From NCBI GenBank assembly GCA_963920575.1, contig OY986973.1, forward strand, positions 19,697,851 through 19,761,850: a stretch of 64,000 nucleotides of DNA. Reading direction: 5' to 3'. The translations under genes were made by a program, and so were the position numbers. The notes under the pieces are model-generated. The model worked only from the letters and a program-made list of their open reading frames with translations, ran no database searches and was not told where the DNA came from. The DNA is from Narthecium ossifragum (lineage: Eukaryota; Streptophyta; Magnoliopsida; Dioscoreales; Nartheciaceae). Of this stretch, positions 44,711-54,984 are shown piece by piece; the first letter of the stretch is position 1; each line of letters starts with the position of its first letter.

Positions 44711-44738
44711 CCGTGTCGTAGGCACGGGCATCCACTAG
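44711..44738 (+). terminator. Helitron 3' hairpin and CTAG end
   Basis: CCGTG (44711-44715) pairs with CACGG (44723-44727) around a 7-base loop. GCATCCACTAG follows. This is the classical Helitron 3' terminal signal that stops strand transfer in rolling-circle models. Confidence 0.88.
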
Positions 44739-45654
44739 TATACCATATAAGGGATAGTAAATTTTTGCTATGCATGACATTATTTCTATACTTTAACACT
44801 TTTATCATGATTTAAGGATAGCTTGACATATCCTAATGCACATGTTCACTTTCACATGTAAAGAGTTGAGATTAGATTGTAAACATGATACTATGATAGA
44901 TTTTCAATTTTTTATCATGTCACAAAAAATACATGAACACATGCAATTATCTGAAGAAAAAAAATTGGATTTTCAACTTAGTAACCGGGCAGTGTGCCTA
45001 ACAAAGTGTGTTGTTCACGTAAACCAGTTGAAATAAAAGAAAAAAAGTAAGGGTTTCATACTTAGTAACCGGGCAAGGTGCCTAACAAGGTGTGTTGTTC
45101 GTGTAAAACAGTTGAAATTCCTATAAAAAAATAGAAAAAGAAAAAAAGGGAATAAAAGCAGAGATTGTTATGTGATAAGTGGAAAATATGTGCGTGGATA
45201 AAAGTGTGATCTTGAATAGTTGAAAAGATTAGATATAATTGATACTCTGAAGTATGTGGAACCCCATTCACACACATGAGTGTTACAGTTATCTTTAATC
45301 ATGGTTAAATATGTTGAAGTGTTGGAAAGTTGTTTGACATACATCAATTTGCTATATTGTTATGTGACTATGAGTTGAAGGGTTTATTCATGGATAATAG
45401 TTCTAATTCATGCATTAGAGTTGATGAATATTATAATGAATTTCTAATAGCATATTCAAGGGAATGTATAGATGTTTATGGGTGTCATCCCTGAAAACCC
45501 TCAGGAGATTATAACCCCTCCACTGGGGTAAAATAAGGGTTTAAAGGCTTGTTGCACATACTAAGTGCAACCGTGAGACCTACGAAAGTGGCTAGTTAGA
45601 TTTATTTTTATCCTCTGTTTTGCTCGAGGACTAGCAAAGATCAAGTTGAGGGTG
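44739..45654 (+). other. Non-coding 3' region of element F
   Basis: It resumes directly after the Helitron and is homologous to 2090-2950 of element A in reverse. It includes the duplicated motif (44967-45120), the GTGTCATCCCTGAAAACCCTCAGG block (45480-45510) and the polypurine tract beside the LTR. No gene is visible. Confidence 0.82.
44967..45120 (+). repeat. Duplicated 3'-region motif in element F
   Basis: Two copies (44967-45034 and 45051-45120) share CTTAGTAACCGGGCA, GTGCCTAACAA, GTGTGTTGTTC and GTAAA-C-AGTTGAAAT. They are the sense-strand equivalents of the pair in element A. Confidence 0.88.
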
Positions 45655-46700
45655 TGATCAGACTTGAAAAATGCACAAACCACCCTTATAATTTGGCTTA
45701 GTTAGTCTCCGAGCAATACTTCAATAACTATTTTAAACCTATTTCAGGTACAAAAGACTTCAGTAAGAGTTAGATCGAGTTTGGAGCTAAAAGGAGCGCA
45801 TTAGGGCAATTTTAGTATAAATGATCGATCATCACAACATGAGAAGATCGATCATTTATATGCTTAACCTGACAGAGAGCACAACCTGAAGGGATCGATC
45901 ATCAAGCATGAAAGGATCGATCATTTATGTACGTCAACAGTGACAGAGAGCAAGGTTTGAAAAGATCGATCTTCCTCCATGGAATGATCGATCACCCACG
46001 GGGCGTGACCCAGAATACAAGGAAATGATCGATCATAATCTATGAAGATGATCGATCCTTTACGGGGTGCATCCAGCAATAGAAGACTAAATGATCGATC
46101 TTCACCCTATGAAGATCAATCATTCCTTTATCCGTGAAGAAAATCAAAAGCCCAGATCTAATCTGATTGAAGGGTGTTTCATAGGTTATAAATAGGCATG
46201 TTTTAGGGTTTTTGGGGGGCTCTCCTGTTCCCCTCTTAGGGGGCTGCTCTCCTGCACTTTCTCTGAGTTTTCTTATTCCTCTTTTAAACTTTTCTTTTGA
46301 GAATATCTTGGAGGAAATCCATGGCATAAAAGCTTCATCAACTTTCATCCATGGATCAAACCTAAAAGATGAGTAGCTAAACCCTTCACTATGGGATTCC
46401 TATGATGTAACTAGGTTTTTATTAGGGATTTCTAAGATCTAGGGCTTGTATACCTTCTTTAGTGGTTTGTATGGATTGATCTAAATTTCTTTATGAACTT
46501 GGTGTTGATTTAAATTATGGATGGTTGGATTGTTCTAATGTGTGTTAGATCTAGAGCTTATGCATGTTAGGGCTTGGATTCGACTCATCTAATAGGAGGA
46601 ATAATGCTAGAACCATGGAATCTCATATTATGAGGGGATCTTATTTGTGATTAGGAGTTTAATAGTGCTAGAACCACTATACTCTATTCCTAATCCTCCA
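45655..46700 (+). repeat. 3' LTR of element F, first part
   Basis: It begins TGATCAGACTTG directly after the polypurine tract. A TATA box (GTTATAAATAGG, about 46184-46195) lies below a palindrome array (45819-46135). The 24 bases around GTGAAGAAAATCAA...CAGATCTAATC between array and TATA box also occur in C and B. It is interrupted at 46700 by a chromovirus and continues at 52777. Confidence 0.88.
45819..46135 (+). repeat. ATGATCGATCAT palindrome array in the LTR of element F
   Basis: Nine GATCGATC cores plus one degenerate GATCAATC lie in about 317 bp, typically as ATGATCGATCAT. The array is about 50-370 bp upstream of the TATA box. The shoulder bases (AT/AT) differ from those of C (AGG/CCT) and B (CC/GG) but are consistent within the array. 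Confidence 0.88.
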
Positions 46701-49065
46701 TGTGAGGACCTGTCCCTCTACCCCTGTGGCTCGCTGTAGACCGCAAGGGCAATTTGGTAAATTGCACCTTGTTGGTTTGTTTCACACCCGCGTGTGCACA
46801 CACTGGCCTTGTATGTGTTCGTGTTTGTTTAGAATGGCTAGGTGAACCCGAGATCGGAAGATCTGAGCTTGGGCTTGTGTTTTAGCCCAAGTTTGCCTTT
46901 CTGAGTAAAGAAGATCGATCTGGATGGCTAGGGAGATCGATCTGGATTTTTGCAAAGGAGATCGATCTCCTTGAAAGGAGATCGATCTCACATGCCTTGA
47001 AGATCGATCATGCTCGAGTCGGTGGGTTTTCTCTTTCGCGAGGACGGCCGTCGGCCGTCGCTCTCCCCTGTCAGGGAGGGAAGACTTCCCCTCCCTTTCC
47101 CCCAGCTTTTCGCCCTCTTTCCCGGCTTTCCCCAGGCTTTCCCCTCCTTTTCTTCCCTTCTTCTTCCTCCTTCTCTTCTCTTCTTCTTCCTTCTTTCTCT
47201 TCTCTCCCGCGGTGCTCTGTTTCTTCCCTTCTCCGCCGGCGAGCTTCATCTCCTCCATTCTCCCTCCTCCGACCATCAAATTGGGTGTTCTTTGGCTCGT
47301 TGGATTCGTGACAACGAGAGGAAGATCCCTGAAGCGGTTTGGTGGCTTGTTGGTGATCAAATCGCGGGGAATCAGCCGAGGAAAGCGCAGCTAGGTAGGG
47401 TTATACCTACTGTGTTTATTTCGGGTTTTCTTGAGTTCTAGCCGTTGGATCTTGTTGATCCTTGCTTTGTTGCGTTCCTTATGCCTTGTAGAATAACTGA
47501 TTTAAGTTTTATGTTAATCAGTTGAGATTTGAGTAGGCTTTATGCAAGATTAGTCTCGGATTTCTGGTTTTCTGCTGTTCTTGAGAAACAGCCGGCTTGC
47601 GGCGAGTTTTCCGGCCGGCAAGTACATAATCTGGGCTTTTTATAAACATAAGGGTTGTAGAGCTATTCGTTAGCTTTCCATTCCATCTTGTTTCGTATTT
47701 TTCCGATTTTTTTACGAAGTCTTATGAATTATTTTCTGGAGGGCTGCGTTGCAGCAATTAATGGGTAAGTTAGTTTGATTAACGATTTTGATTAGCGTTT
47801 TCCCATTAATCCAACCGTTGGATGATTATGATTTTTGGATATGATGATCCTGGTTTATATACCTACTGGTGGCTAAGTTGGATCTTGAATCCGATGTCGT
47901 TTGGACATCGGATCGACGGGATCAATTAGCCCCTAAGTAGAGGCTTTGGGTGTTTTTGAATATAATATTATATTTCGGAATATAATATTATATTGTGGTT
48001 TGTTCATCATCGTTTTCGGGGTTGCTTCCCTTTGCAGGAGTCTGCGGTCGACGGTCGTGGTACCGTCGTAATACCGGGACCCGCTGCGGATCGGCTGGCA
48101 GCGGACGGTAGTACCGCTGCAGCGATCCGGTTGGCTTATATGATGCTTGACATACTGTTGCATGCCTTTCTTATTATATGTGTATGTCATAGCATGCATT
48201 CTTGTTGTGTGCATTAGTTGCATTGGTTAGGGCGTGGGTGATCTTTGGGTCGCCGTCCCGAGGCTGGAAGCTCGGACTTAGCCCTAGGACCGGGGTTGGG
48301 TTGTTTGGACCCGGTTTGAATTGTGGTGTCCAGTCGATTCGATGATAGGCTTAGATGACTGGTACACTTGTGGCTTGATGATAATTAGAGGTCGTGTCGG
48401 CCTCAAGTCAGGTGTTGAGGATGCCACCGGTGGCGGGTCTTATTCTTTGGGCAGTGTCCGTTCCTGCCAGCAGGGGCATCAGCGTGGGCCCATGGCGAGT
48501 TGGGTGACCACAGCTGGAACCCTACGACACTAGGTGTATCCAGGATGGGCCCAGTCCGTTGGGGTGACCATGGTTGGATATGCCTCGAGATCACCGGTGA
48601 ATGGTAATGGGACCATTGTAGCTCACTCGAGTCTGGCTTGATGGCGACACTGTTGCGTTTCCCTCTTCCTTCTGTGTGGCGTAGTGTAGATCCCTACTGA
48701 GCTTAGTGCTCACTCATACCCGGGCTGCGTTTTGCAGGTGCAGGCGTCGGTTCTTCTTCTTTGGCCCCTACCGGGCAGTTGGTCGGCGGTGCGGCGGCGC
48801 CTGGTTGCTTTTGAGAGGTGGCGATATTTACTGCTTTTACCCTTATGTTAGTTAGTCTCCTACGGGAGTGATGTTGTACTTTGAATCTTCCCCTCTCCGA
48901 GGATTTGTATTTTTTTAACACTTGAGTTTTTAATCTGAGGTTCGAGGTTTTGCTAATCAGTGTTGTAACTTTAATTGAGGGTGTTTTGGTGAACTGCTAG
49001 GGAGACCAATAGGTTAGAGGGAACCCTAGTCGTTCTTTTCCGCGTTGGTTAGGTTCCGGTTCGCG
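46701..49065 (+). repeat. 5' LTR of chromovirus G
   Basis: It starts TGTGAGGACCTGTCC. Contents in order: GCAATTTGGTAAATTGC, five AGATCGATCT palindromes (46911-47010), a CT-rich leader (47090-47230), paired AATATAATATTATAT motifs (about 47957-47992) and the GGTCGCCGTCCCGAGG block (48249-48264). The final about 50 bases of the LTR and the primer site are missing. It breaks at GGTTCGCG and joins gag at GTCGCAC. Confidence 0.88.
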
Positions 49066-49614
49066 GTCGCACAGGAGGAGGCCTTTCTCACCGAGGAGAG
49101 GGTTCTCCCTCCTGTCGACGGACGGACCGCTGCGGCGGTCTTGTTGGACTTTCTGCAGCTGGACCCGTCTAGGTTCAGTGGTGGGTCAGCGGGTCCAGTG
49201 GCCAGGGCACGTCAGTTTGATCAGGGGCTTTGATCAGAGATCAGACGACGGACCATTGCTTACCGTTTCCAGACGTACTCAGCAGTTCTGGACTGCGCCT
49301 TGGCAGTAGAGGCGCAGTTGCGAGACGAGAGGTGCTGGGCAGTTCCACCGGCATTCTCTACCAGTGCACCGCAGAGACCCCAGTTCAGAGGGGGACACAG
49401 CGGAGGGCACCAGCGGAGTCAGCGACGCTTTCAGCAGCGGTCGCAGCGCCCGCACCAGTTCCAGCCACAGTTGCCGAGTCCGCCAGGCCAGTTTCCCCTG
49501 ACGGCCGGGCCGTCTGGGCAGGCTCCGTCAGGGGGAGGCCAGGGTCAGCAGCCGGGCGCGTCAGTCACGTGCTGACAGTGCGGGCAGCCGGGGCACTACC
49601 GTAGAGACTGTTCC
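49065..49614 (+). pseudogene. gag of chromovirus G, deleted
   Basis: The frame begins inside gag (AQEEAFLTEERVLPP), compared with the intact start in H at 54201. An internal deletion removes the capsid core: DPSRFSGG is followed directly by PVARARQFDQG. A Gln/Pro-rich tail leads to a zinc knuckle at about 49570-49612 ([17 protein letters not shown]), where a TGA replaces the residue after the first Cys. Confidence 0.82.
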
Positions 49615-52176
49615 GTGCGAGGAGCGCGGAGCGCTATGCCGCAAGGCAGTAGAGGTGGAGGGTCCGGTGCCTGGCAGGGGAGCGGGGGTGGACGCGGGCC
49701 GGGGTGTCCCAGAGGCAGAGGCGGCCAGCGGGGGCAGGTGTTTGCCCTCCCAGTTCGCGAGCAGCCGGTCACCGTCCAGCTGTATCAGCCGCCACCACAG
49801 TACCAGCAGCCGTTGCAGTACCAGCAGTCGCAGCAGTATCAGCAGGCGGCGGCAGAGCCAACCGTCCTCAGAGGTATCTTTCAGCTTTCTAGTTCCTTGG
49901 TAGATATGCTGATAGACTCCGGGGCGTCTCTTTCCTATATTGCTAGCATGTGTGTGGCATCGCTAGGATTAGAGACGAGTTGGCTAGAGGTGGCACAGTC
50001 TGTAGATTCACCGATCGGAGGCACAGTCAGGGTAGACCGGGTCTGCCGTTCTTGTTCTTTGGAGGTTGGAGACCTCCGTGTCTGTCTAGACCTGCGGGTG
50101 CTAGACATGACGGGCTTCGATCTGATACTCGGTATGCACTGGTTAGCAGCATACCGAGCTATCATCCACTGTGGTCGCCGGAGGGTGGTCGCTTGGACAC
50201 CCGACGGGACACAGTTTTTGTTGTTGGGGGATCGGTTTTCAGCCGATTCCTTTGCTTGTGGTGTGGGAAGGCGTGGCAGCGAGCTTTCAGCCTTGCTGGC
50301 CAGCCTGTCCCTGTTTGGGTCAGAGGGAGTGCAGCAGAGCAGTTTCCCCAGGATCGTGTGTGACTACACCGACGTATTTCCCGAGGTGTTGCCAGGGCTT
50401 CCACCGCCCAGAGAGGTCGATTTTGAGATCGACCTGGTACCGAGTACCGCACCGATCTCTCTCCCAGCTTTCAGGATGGCACCAGCAGAGCAGAGTGAGT
50501 TGAGGACCCAGCTAGACGAGCTTACCAGAAGAGGTTTCATCCGTCCCAGCATGTCTCCCTGGGAGGCGCCAGTGTTGTTCGCAAAGAAGAAGGACGGTAC
50601 CCTTCGACTTTGCATAGACTACAGGCGGCTCAACAGGATGACGGCGAAGAACAGGTATCCGATGCCGCGGATCGACGACCTGTTTGACCAGTTGAGAGGA
50701 TCTTCAGTATTCTCGAAGATCGACTTCCGCACCGGCTACCATCAGTTGAGGGTTCGGGATTGCGACATCCCGAAGACGGCTTTTCGGACTCAGTACGGCC
50801 TGTACGAGTTCGTGGTGATGCCGTTTGGGCTGACGAACGCACCAGCAGCGTTCATGGATCTCATGCAGAGGATCTTCCGGCCTTTCCTAGACGAGTTCGT
50901 GGTGGTGTTCGTCGACGACATCCTTATCTACTCCCGGTCAGAGGCGGAGCACGAGCGACACTTGGCGACAGTGTTGCAGCTACTTCGGGAGCATCGGCTT
51001 TATGCCAAGGAAGTGCGAGTTCTGGCTCGTACAGGTGGGATTCCTTGGACACGTGGTGTCGGCAGCAGGGATCTCAGTTGACCCGGCCAAGGTCGAGGCA
51101 GTGGTACAGTGGCAGAGACCGAGGACAGTGTTTGAGGTCCGTAGTTTCTTAGACCTGGCGGGTTACTACAGACGGTTCGTGCGGGACTTCTCCAAAGTTG
51201 CCGGACCGTTGACCAGACTGACACAGAAGGCCGTCCCGTTCGTGTGGGATGATGCTTGTGAGCGAGCCTTCGTGGATCTGAGGACCAGGTTGACCAGTGC
51301 ACCAGTGCTGATCGTCCCCGAGCGAGGTGTTGGTTACAGTGTTTACTGTGACGCTAGCGGTGAGGGTTTGGGATGTGTCCTCATGCAGGAGGGGCACGTA
51401 GTTTCCTATGGTTCTCGTCAGCTGAAGAAACATGAGAGGAACTACCCTACTCACGACTTGGAGCTAGCAGCGGTGGTCTTCGCCCTGAAGACCTGGCGGC
51501 ATTATCTCTATGGCGAGAAGTTCTCAGTCTTCTCGGACCATAAGAGTTGGAGGCACGTTTTCACCCAACGTGACCTCAACCTGAGGCAGCGACGCTGGAT
51601 GGAGCTACTGGAGGACTACGACTTTGCGTTGCATTACCATCCTGGTAAGGCAAATGTCGTAGCAGACGCGCTGAGCAGGCAGGTGAGAGACACCAGAGCA
51701 GCAGTTGCAGGGTTGTCAGTGCGGCAGTGGCAGGCTCTAGAGACGGCGGGCCAGTTGGGGCTCAAGTTTGAGGATCGGGGATCCAGCAGCTTCCTCTACG
51801 CAGTGCAGAGTATGCCAGCAGTCTTCGCCAGAGTGTTAGAGGCACAGCACAGTGACCCAGAGCTCGAGGAGTTACGCACATCAGCGGGCACAGAGGGCGC
51901 AGACGGGGACTGGACACTATCGCCAGACGGAGGGCTACGGTTCCGAGGCAGAGTAGCGGTTCCAGCAGATTCAGTTCTTCGAGACGACGTCTTACGAGAG
52001 TTCCACCACTCTCGCTTTGCAGTTCATCCCGGCGGCACCAAGATGTACAAGGATCTTCGGCGACAGTTCTGGTGGCGCGGGATGAAGAGAGCAGTGACGG
52101 AGTTCGTATCGCGCTGCATTACCTGTCAGAAGGTCAAGGTAGAGCACCAGCGGACTCCGGGGTTACTTCAGCCACG
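49615..52176 (+). pseudogene. pol of chromovirus G: protease, RT, RNase H, integrase zinc domain
   Basis: The open frame 49615-51081 carries the protease site [10 protein letters not shown] (about 49915), then RT with [27 protein letters not shown] and catalytic [10 protein letters not shown] one-base frameshift near 51005 moves to 51002-52261. That frame has the RT connection, RNase H ([18 protein letters not shown], then the Asp of VFSDHK), ADALSRQ and the integrase zinc domain ([15 protein letters not shown], then [11 protein letters not shown]). The catalytic integrase core is absent; after GLLQP the frame runs into LTR sequence. All visible catalytic residues of protease and RT are intact, so this is the youngest-looking pol in the window, but it is broken. 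Confidence 0.92.
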
Positions 52177-52198
52177 ACACTTTTCAAGTGCTATCAAG

Positions 52199-52776
52199 TC
52201 TTCCCGCCTAGTAGTGCTGAGGGTGACCCAGTATGTGACCAGCTCGGCTAGAAAATCATGACTGAGGCCCCCTAAGGACACGCGGTGGGGTTATGGGACC
52301 CCTAAGTACACCCAGGCCTAGCTAGAGGGCAGCACTGTTGTGTTTCCCTCTTCCTTCTGTAAGTCGTAGTTGCTCATTCCTATCCGGGCTGCGTTTTGCA
52401 GGTGAGGAGTTAGCTCCTCTTCGGTGGCCACTACGACGCTGTTGGTTGGCGGCGCGGCGACGCCTGGCGGAGTTTGAGGAGTGGTGATCTTTTCTTCCAG
52501 CAAACCCTTGTATAGTTAGCCACCTACGGGAGTGTATAAATGTTTGTACTTGATTTCCCCTCTTCGAGGTTTTATAGACTTGTATTACCTTTGGATTTTT
52601 GTAATATTTAATCTTGAGCTTTCTGTTAATTTTTAGAATTGTTAATTGAGGGTGCTTAATGAATGCTTAGGGAAACCAGTAGACTAGAGGGAACCCTCGC
52701 CAAAAATTTTCGCAGTTAGTTAGGTTCTGATTCATGTCCCCCGGCCCGGTTGGGCTTTCGCGGGTCAGGCGCGACA
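52199..52776 (+). repeat. Truncated 3' LTR of chromovirus G
   Basis: This matches the last part of LTR J (25400-26036), starting at CTTCCCGCC and ending GGTCAGGCGCGACA. The LTR start and polypurine tract were lost with the integrase core. Confidence 0.85.
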
Positions 52777-52960
52777 CTTCCTCCCTTAGACATGAGATCT
52801 ATGTCTTCATACTATGGGTTTTGGTTGAGGTTTGGCGTGATCAGTGGCTGAACTCTCCCCCCTTCCTTCCCTTCTCCTTCCCATTGATTATTCCTTAATT
52901 CACCATTGAGATACGTTATGGTTGCTGCGAAGTAGTTAGGCTGTTGTTTGTGGGTTTTGT
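52777..52960 (+). other. Probable remainder of the element F LTR
   Basis: It follows the end of chromovirus G and shows no chromovirus similarity. The bases CTTCCTCCC partly repeat the pre-insertion TAATCCTCCA at 46691-46700, so this is the expected continuation of F's LTR. No gene is visible. Confidence 0.5.
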
Positions 52961-52997
52961 TGTCGCGCCCCGACCCACGAAAGCCCAACCGGGCCTG
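52961..52997 (-). repeat. Inverted chromovirus LTR tip
   Basis: TGTCGCGCCCCGACCC through AACCGGGCC is the reverse complement of the last about 37 bases of the chromovirus LTR (compare 26000-26036). It stands head-to-head with the partial LTR starting near 53016, separated by about 20 unrelated bases. Confidence 0.8.
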
Positions 52998-53015
52998 CGA
53001 GTGTCGAGCCCAGAC

Positions 53016-54984
53016 CGTGTTATGTTATCATCACATACTGCTGCATGCTTTCACTGTTCTCTATGTGTATGTACATCGCATGCATCTCTGTTGTGCATTA
53101 GTTGCATGGTTAGGGCGTGGGCGATCTGTGGGTCGCCGTCCCGAGGCTGGAAGCTCGGATTTAGCCCTAGGACCGGGGTTGGGTAGTTTGGACCCGGTTT
53201 GAATTGTGGTGTACAGTCAAATTTGATGATAGGCCTAGATGACTGGTACACCTATATTGCTTGATGATTGTAGAGGTCGTGTAGGCCTCGAGTCGGATGC
53301 TGAGGTATAGCCGGTGTCCCACTGTGTTGACCCTTGAGTAGAGGGGTTGCCTACTCAGTGGTATCATTTCCCGCCTGTAGTGTCATTCCCTGTTTGTGGG
53401 CCAGCAGTATTAGTTCCTTCTTATTGAGTATAACCCGTCTTGTGACCAGTTCTTTTGAAAGACCATGATCGTGGGCCTCAGGGACACGCGGGGGGGTTAT
53501 GGGGCCTCTGTATACACCCAGGTCTTACTTGAGGGCGACACTGTTGTGTTTCCCTCGTCCTTCTGTGTGTCGTAGTGTAGTTTCCCTGCTGAGCTTTGTT
53601 GCTCACTCCTACCCGGGCTACGTTTTGCAGGTGCAGTCACTGGCTCCTCTTCGGTGGCCCCTACCGGGCAGTTGGTCGGAGGTGCGGCGGCGCCAGGAGG
53701 AGTCTGAGAGGTGGCGATCTTTTACTACTTTAAACCTTGTTAGTTACTCTCCAACGGGAATAAATGTTGCATTTAGATCTTCCCCTCTCCGAGGATATGT
53801 ATATTAAACTCGTTTTGGATTTGTAATCTTGGGTTTGAGGTTGTTTAAATTATTGTCTTTTAATTGAGGGTGTTTTTGGTGAACTGTTTAGGGAGACCAA
53901 TGGGTTAGAGGGAACCCTCACCAAATTTTCCGCGTTTCGTTAGGTTCCGGTTCGCGTCGCCCGGCCCGGTTGGGCTTTCACGGGTCGGGGGTGCGACAGC
54001 TTGGTATCAGAGCATAGGTTGTAGATCTCAGGGTTAGGATCAGGATTCGGTTGAGATTGAGCGTGGAATGGGTTAGTTCTATGTCTAGAACATCCGTGCA
54101 TGCTCCTTTTGATGTGTTGTGATTTTCCGCTTTCTATTTGTACTGTTTGTTTTGCGGCTTCCGTCGAGTGAACGCTCGTTTGTTATTGGTGATTGCGCAG
54201 ATGTCGGGAGTTCGAGACCGGCCTTCAGTTATCAGTCTGGGCGGAGCACGACCCAGTCGGCCCGCCCGACCGAGCAGGGAGGTTCCCGCTAGTGCGGTAC
54301 AAGCTCGACGGACTGAGCCATCACCAGCGACGGTTTCGGTCGCACGGGAGGAGGCCCTTCTCGCCGAGGCGGGGGTCCTCGTTTCGGTCGACGGGCATGA
54401 TGGATTTTCAGCGGAGGCGGTCATGATGGATTTTCAGCGGCTGAACCCGCCTAGGTTCAGCTATGAGACTGGAGATCCGACCACAGCAGACGGCTGGCTC
54501 CGAGGAGTCACGTGCGTTCTTGACGTTCTCTTTGTCGAGGATGACCGGATCCGGGTCACCCTCGCGGTGTTCCAGTTCGATGGGGACGCTCTGGACTGGT
54601 GGTGCACCTCCTAGCACACCAGTGGCGGAGAGGAGCCGATGTGGGAGGAGTTCAGAGTGTTGTTCTTGGACGCGTACTTCCCGGAGAATACGCGTGACGC
54701 TCTGTCCCACGAGTACCAGTCCCTTTAGCATGGTACTCGCTATGTGCAGCAGTATGCCACCCGGTTTACTCAGTTGGTTCATTTCACGGGGGCAGTAGCA
54801 GCAGATCCAGTGGCCAGGGCATGGCAGTTTGAGTGGGGTCTTCGTCCAGAGATCAGACGGCAGACGTGTTCCCACCGTTTCCAGACACACGTCGCAGTTC
54901 TAAACTGCGCCTTGGTAGTGGAGGCGCAGTTGCGGGACGAGAGGTGTCGGGCAGTTCCACCGGCATCCTCTACCGGTAGACCGC
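53016..54984 (+). mobile_element. Chromovirus H fragment: partial LTR, primer site, gag
   Basis: LTR sequence equivalent to 25060-26036 of J runs to GTGCGACA at 53998. It is followed by the tRNA-iMet primer site TTGGTATCAGAGC (54001-54013) and gag from 54201. The first half of the LTR is missing. Gag is cut off exactly at ACCGC (54980-54984) by the LTR of element L. Confidence 0.88.
54201..54984 (+). pseudogene. gag of chromovirus H
   Basis: It starts MSGVRDRPSV at the ATG after a GCAG context and is open to a TAG at 54612-54614. The capsid-like domain continues in the same or adjacent frame: EEFRVLFLDAYFPENTRDALSHEYQ, another TAG near 54727, then RYVQQYATRFTQLVHF. It shows the full gag N-terminus missing from G. 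An 18-bp direct repeat (GATGGATTTTCAGCGG) lies at 54400-54440. Confidence 0.87.

Larger units (their letters stand above)
37712..44738 (+). mobile_element. Autonomous-type Helitron
   Basis: The element begins TCTATTATATAAGG and ends CATCCACTAG, with A before and T after, as expected for Helitrons (TC 5' end, CTRR 3' end, insertion between A and T, no TSD). A short hairpin (CCGTG...CACGG, 44711-44727) lies 11 bases before the terminal CTAG. The exact empty site can be read by comparison with element A: F's sequence continues from TTGATACTTA directly to TACCATATAAGG. It carries a spliced Rep/helicase gene and a second gene-like segment, and 200 unknown bases near the 5' end. Confidence 0.93.
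33877..46700 (+). mobile_element. Element F: Athila-like element with putative plant transposon ORF (left part)
   Basis: F begins against the end of chromovirus E's 3' LTR. It contains an ORF, a non-coding 3' region, a polypurine tract (CAAGTTGAGGGTG at 45642-45654) and a 3' LTR that starts TGATCAGACTTG at 45655. The LTR is cut at 46700 by chromovirus G and resumes at 52777 to about 52960. F is interrupted by a solo LTR (34830-36425) and a Helitron (37712-44738). The 5' LTR and primer site are not in the window. Confidence 0.8.
46701..52776 (+). mobile_element. Chromovirus G, internally deleted
   Basis: A long 5' LTR (46701-49065) is fused directly to gag without a primer site. Pol runs to the integrase zinc domain and then jumps into the last about 580 bp of the 3' LTR (52199-52776, ending GCGCGACA). 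It lies inside the LTR of F. The flanks CTCCA and CTTCC do not form a clean TSD. It is the same family as solo LTRs I and J and fragment H. Confidence 0.88.

Noticed and set aside
46696..52781. A TSD for chromovirus G (CTCCA versus CTTCC)
   Set aside because: The two pentamers differ at three of five positions, so I do not claim a duplication, although F's LTR appears to continue on the far side.
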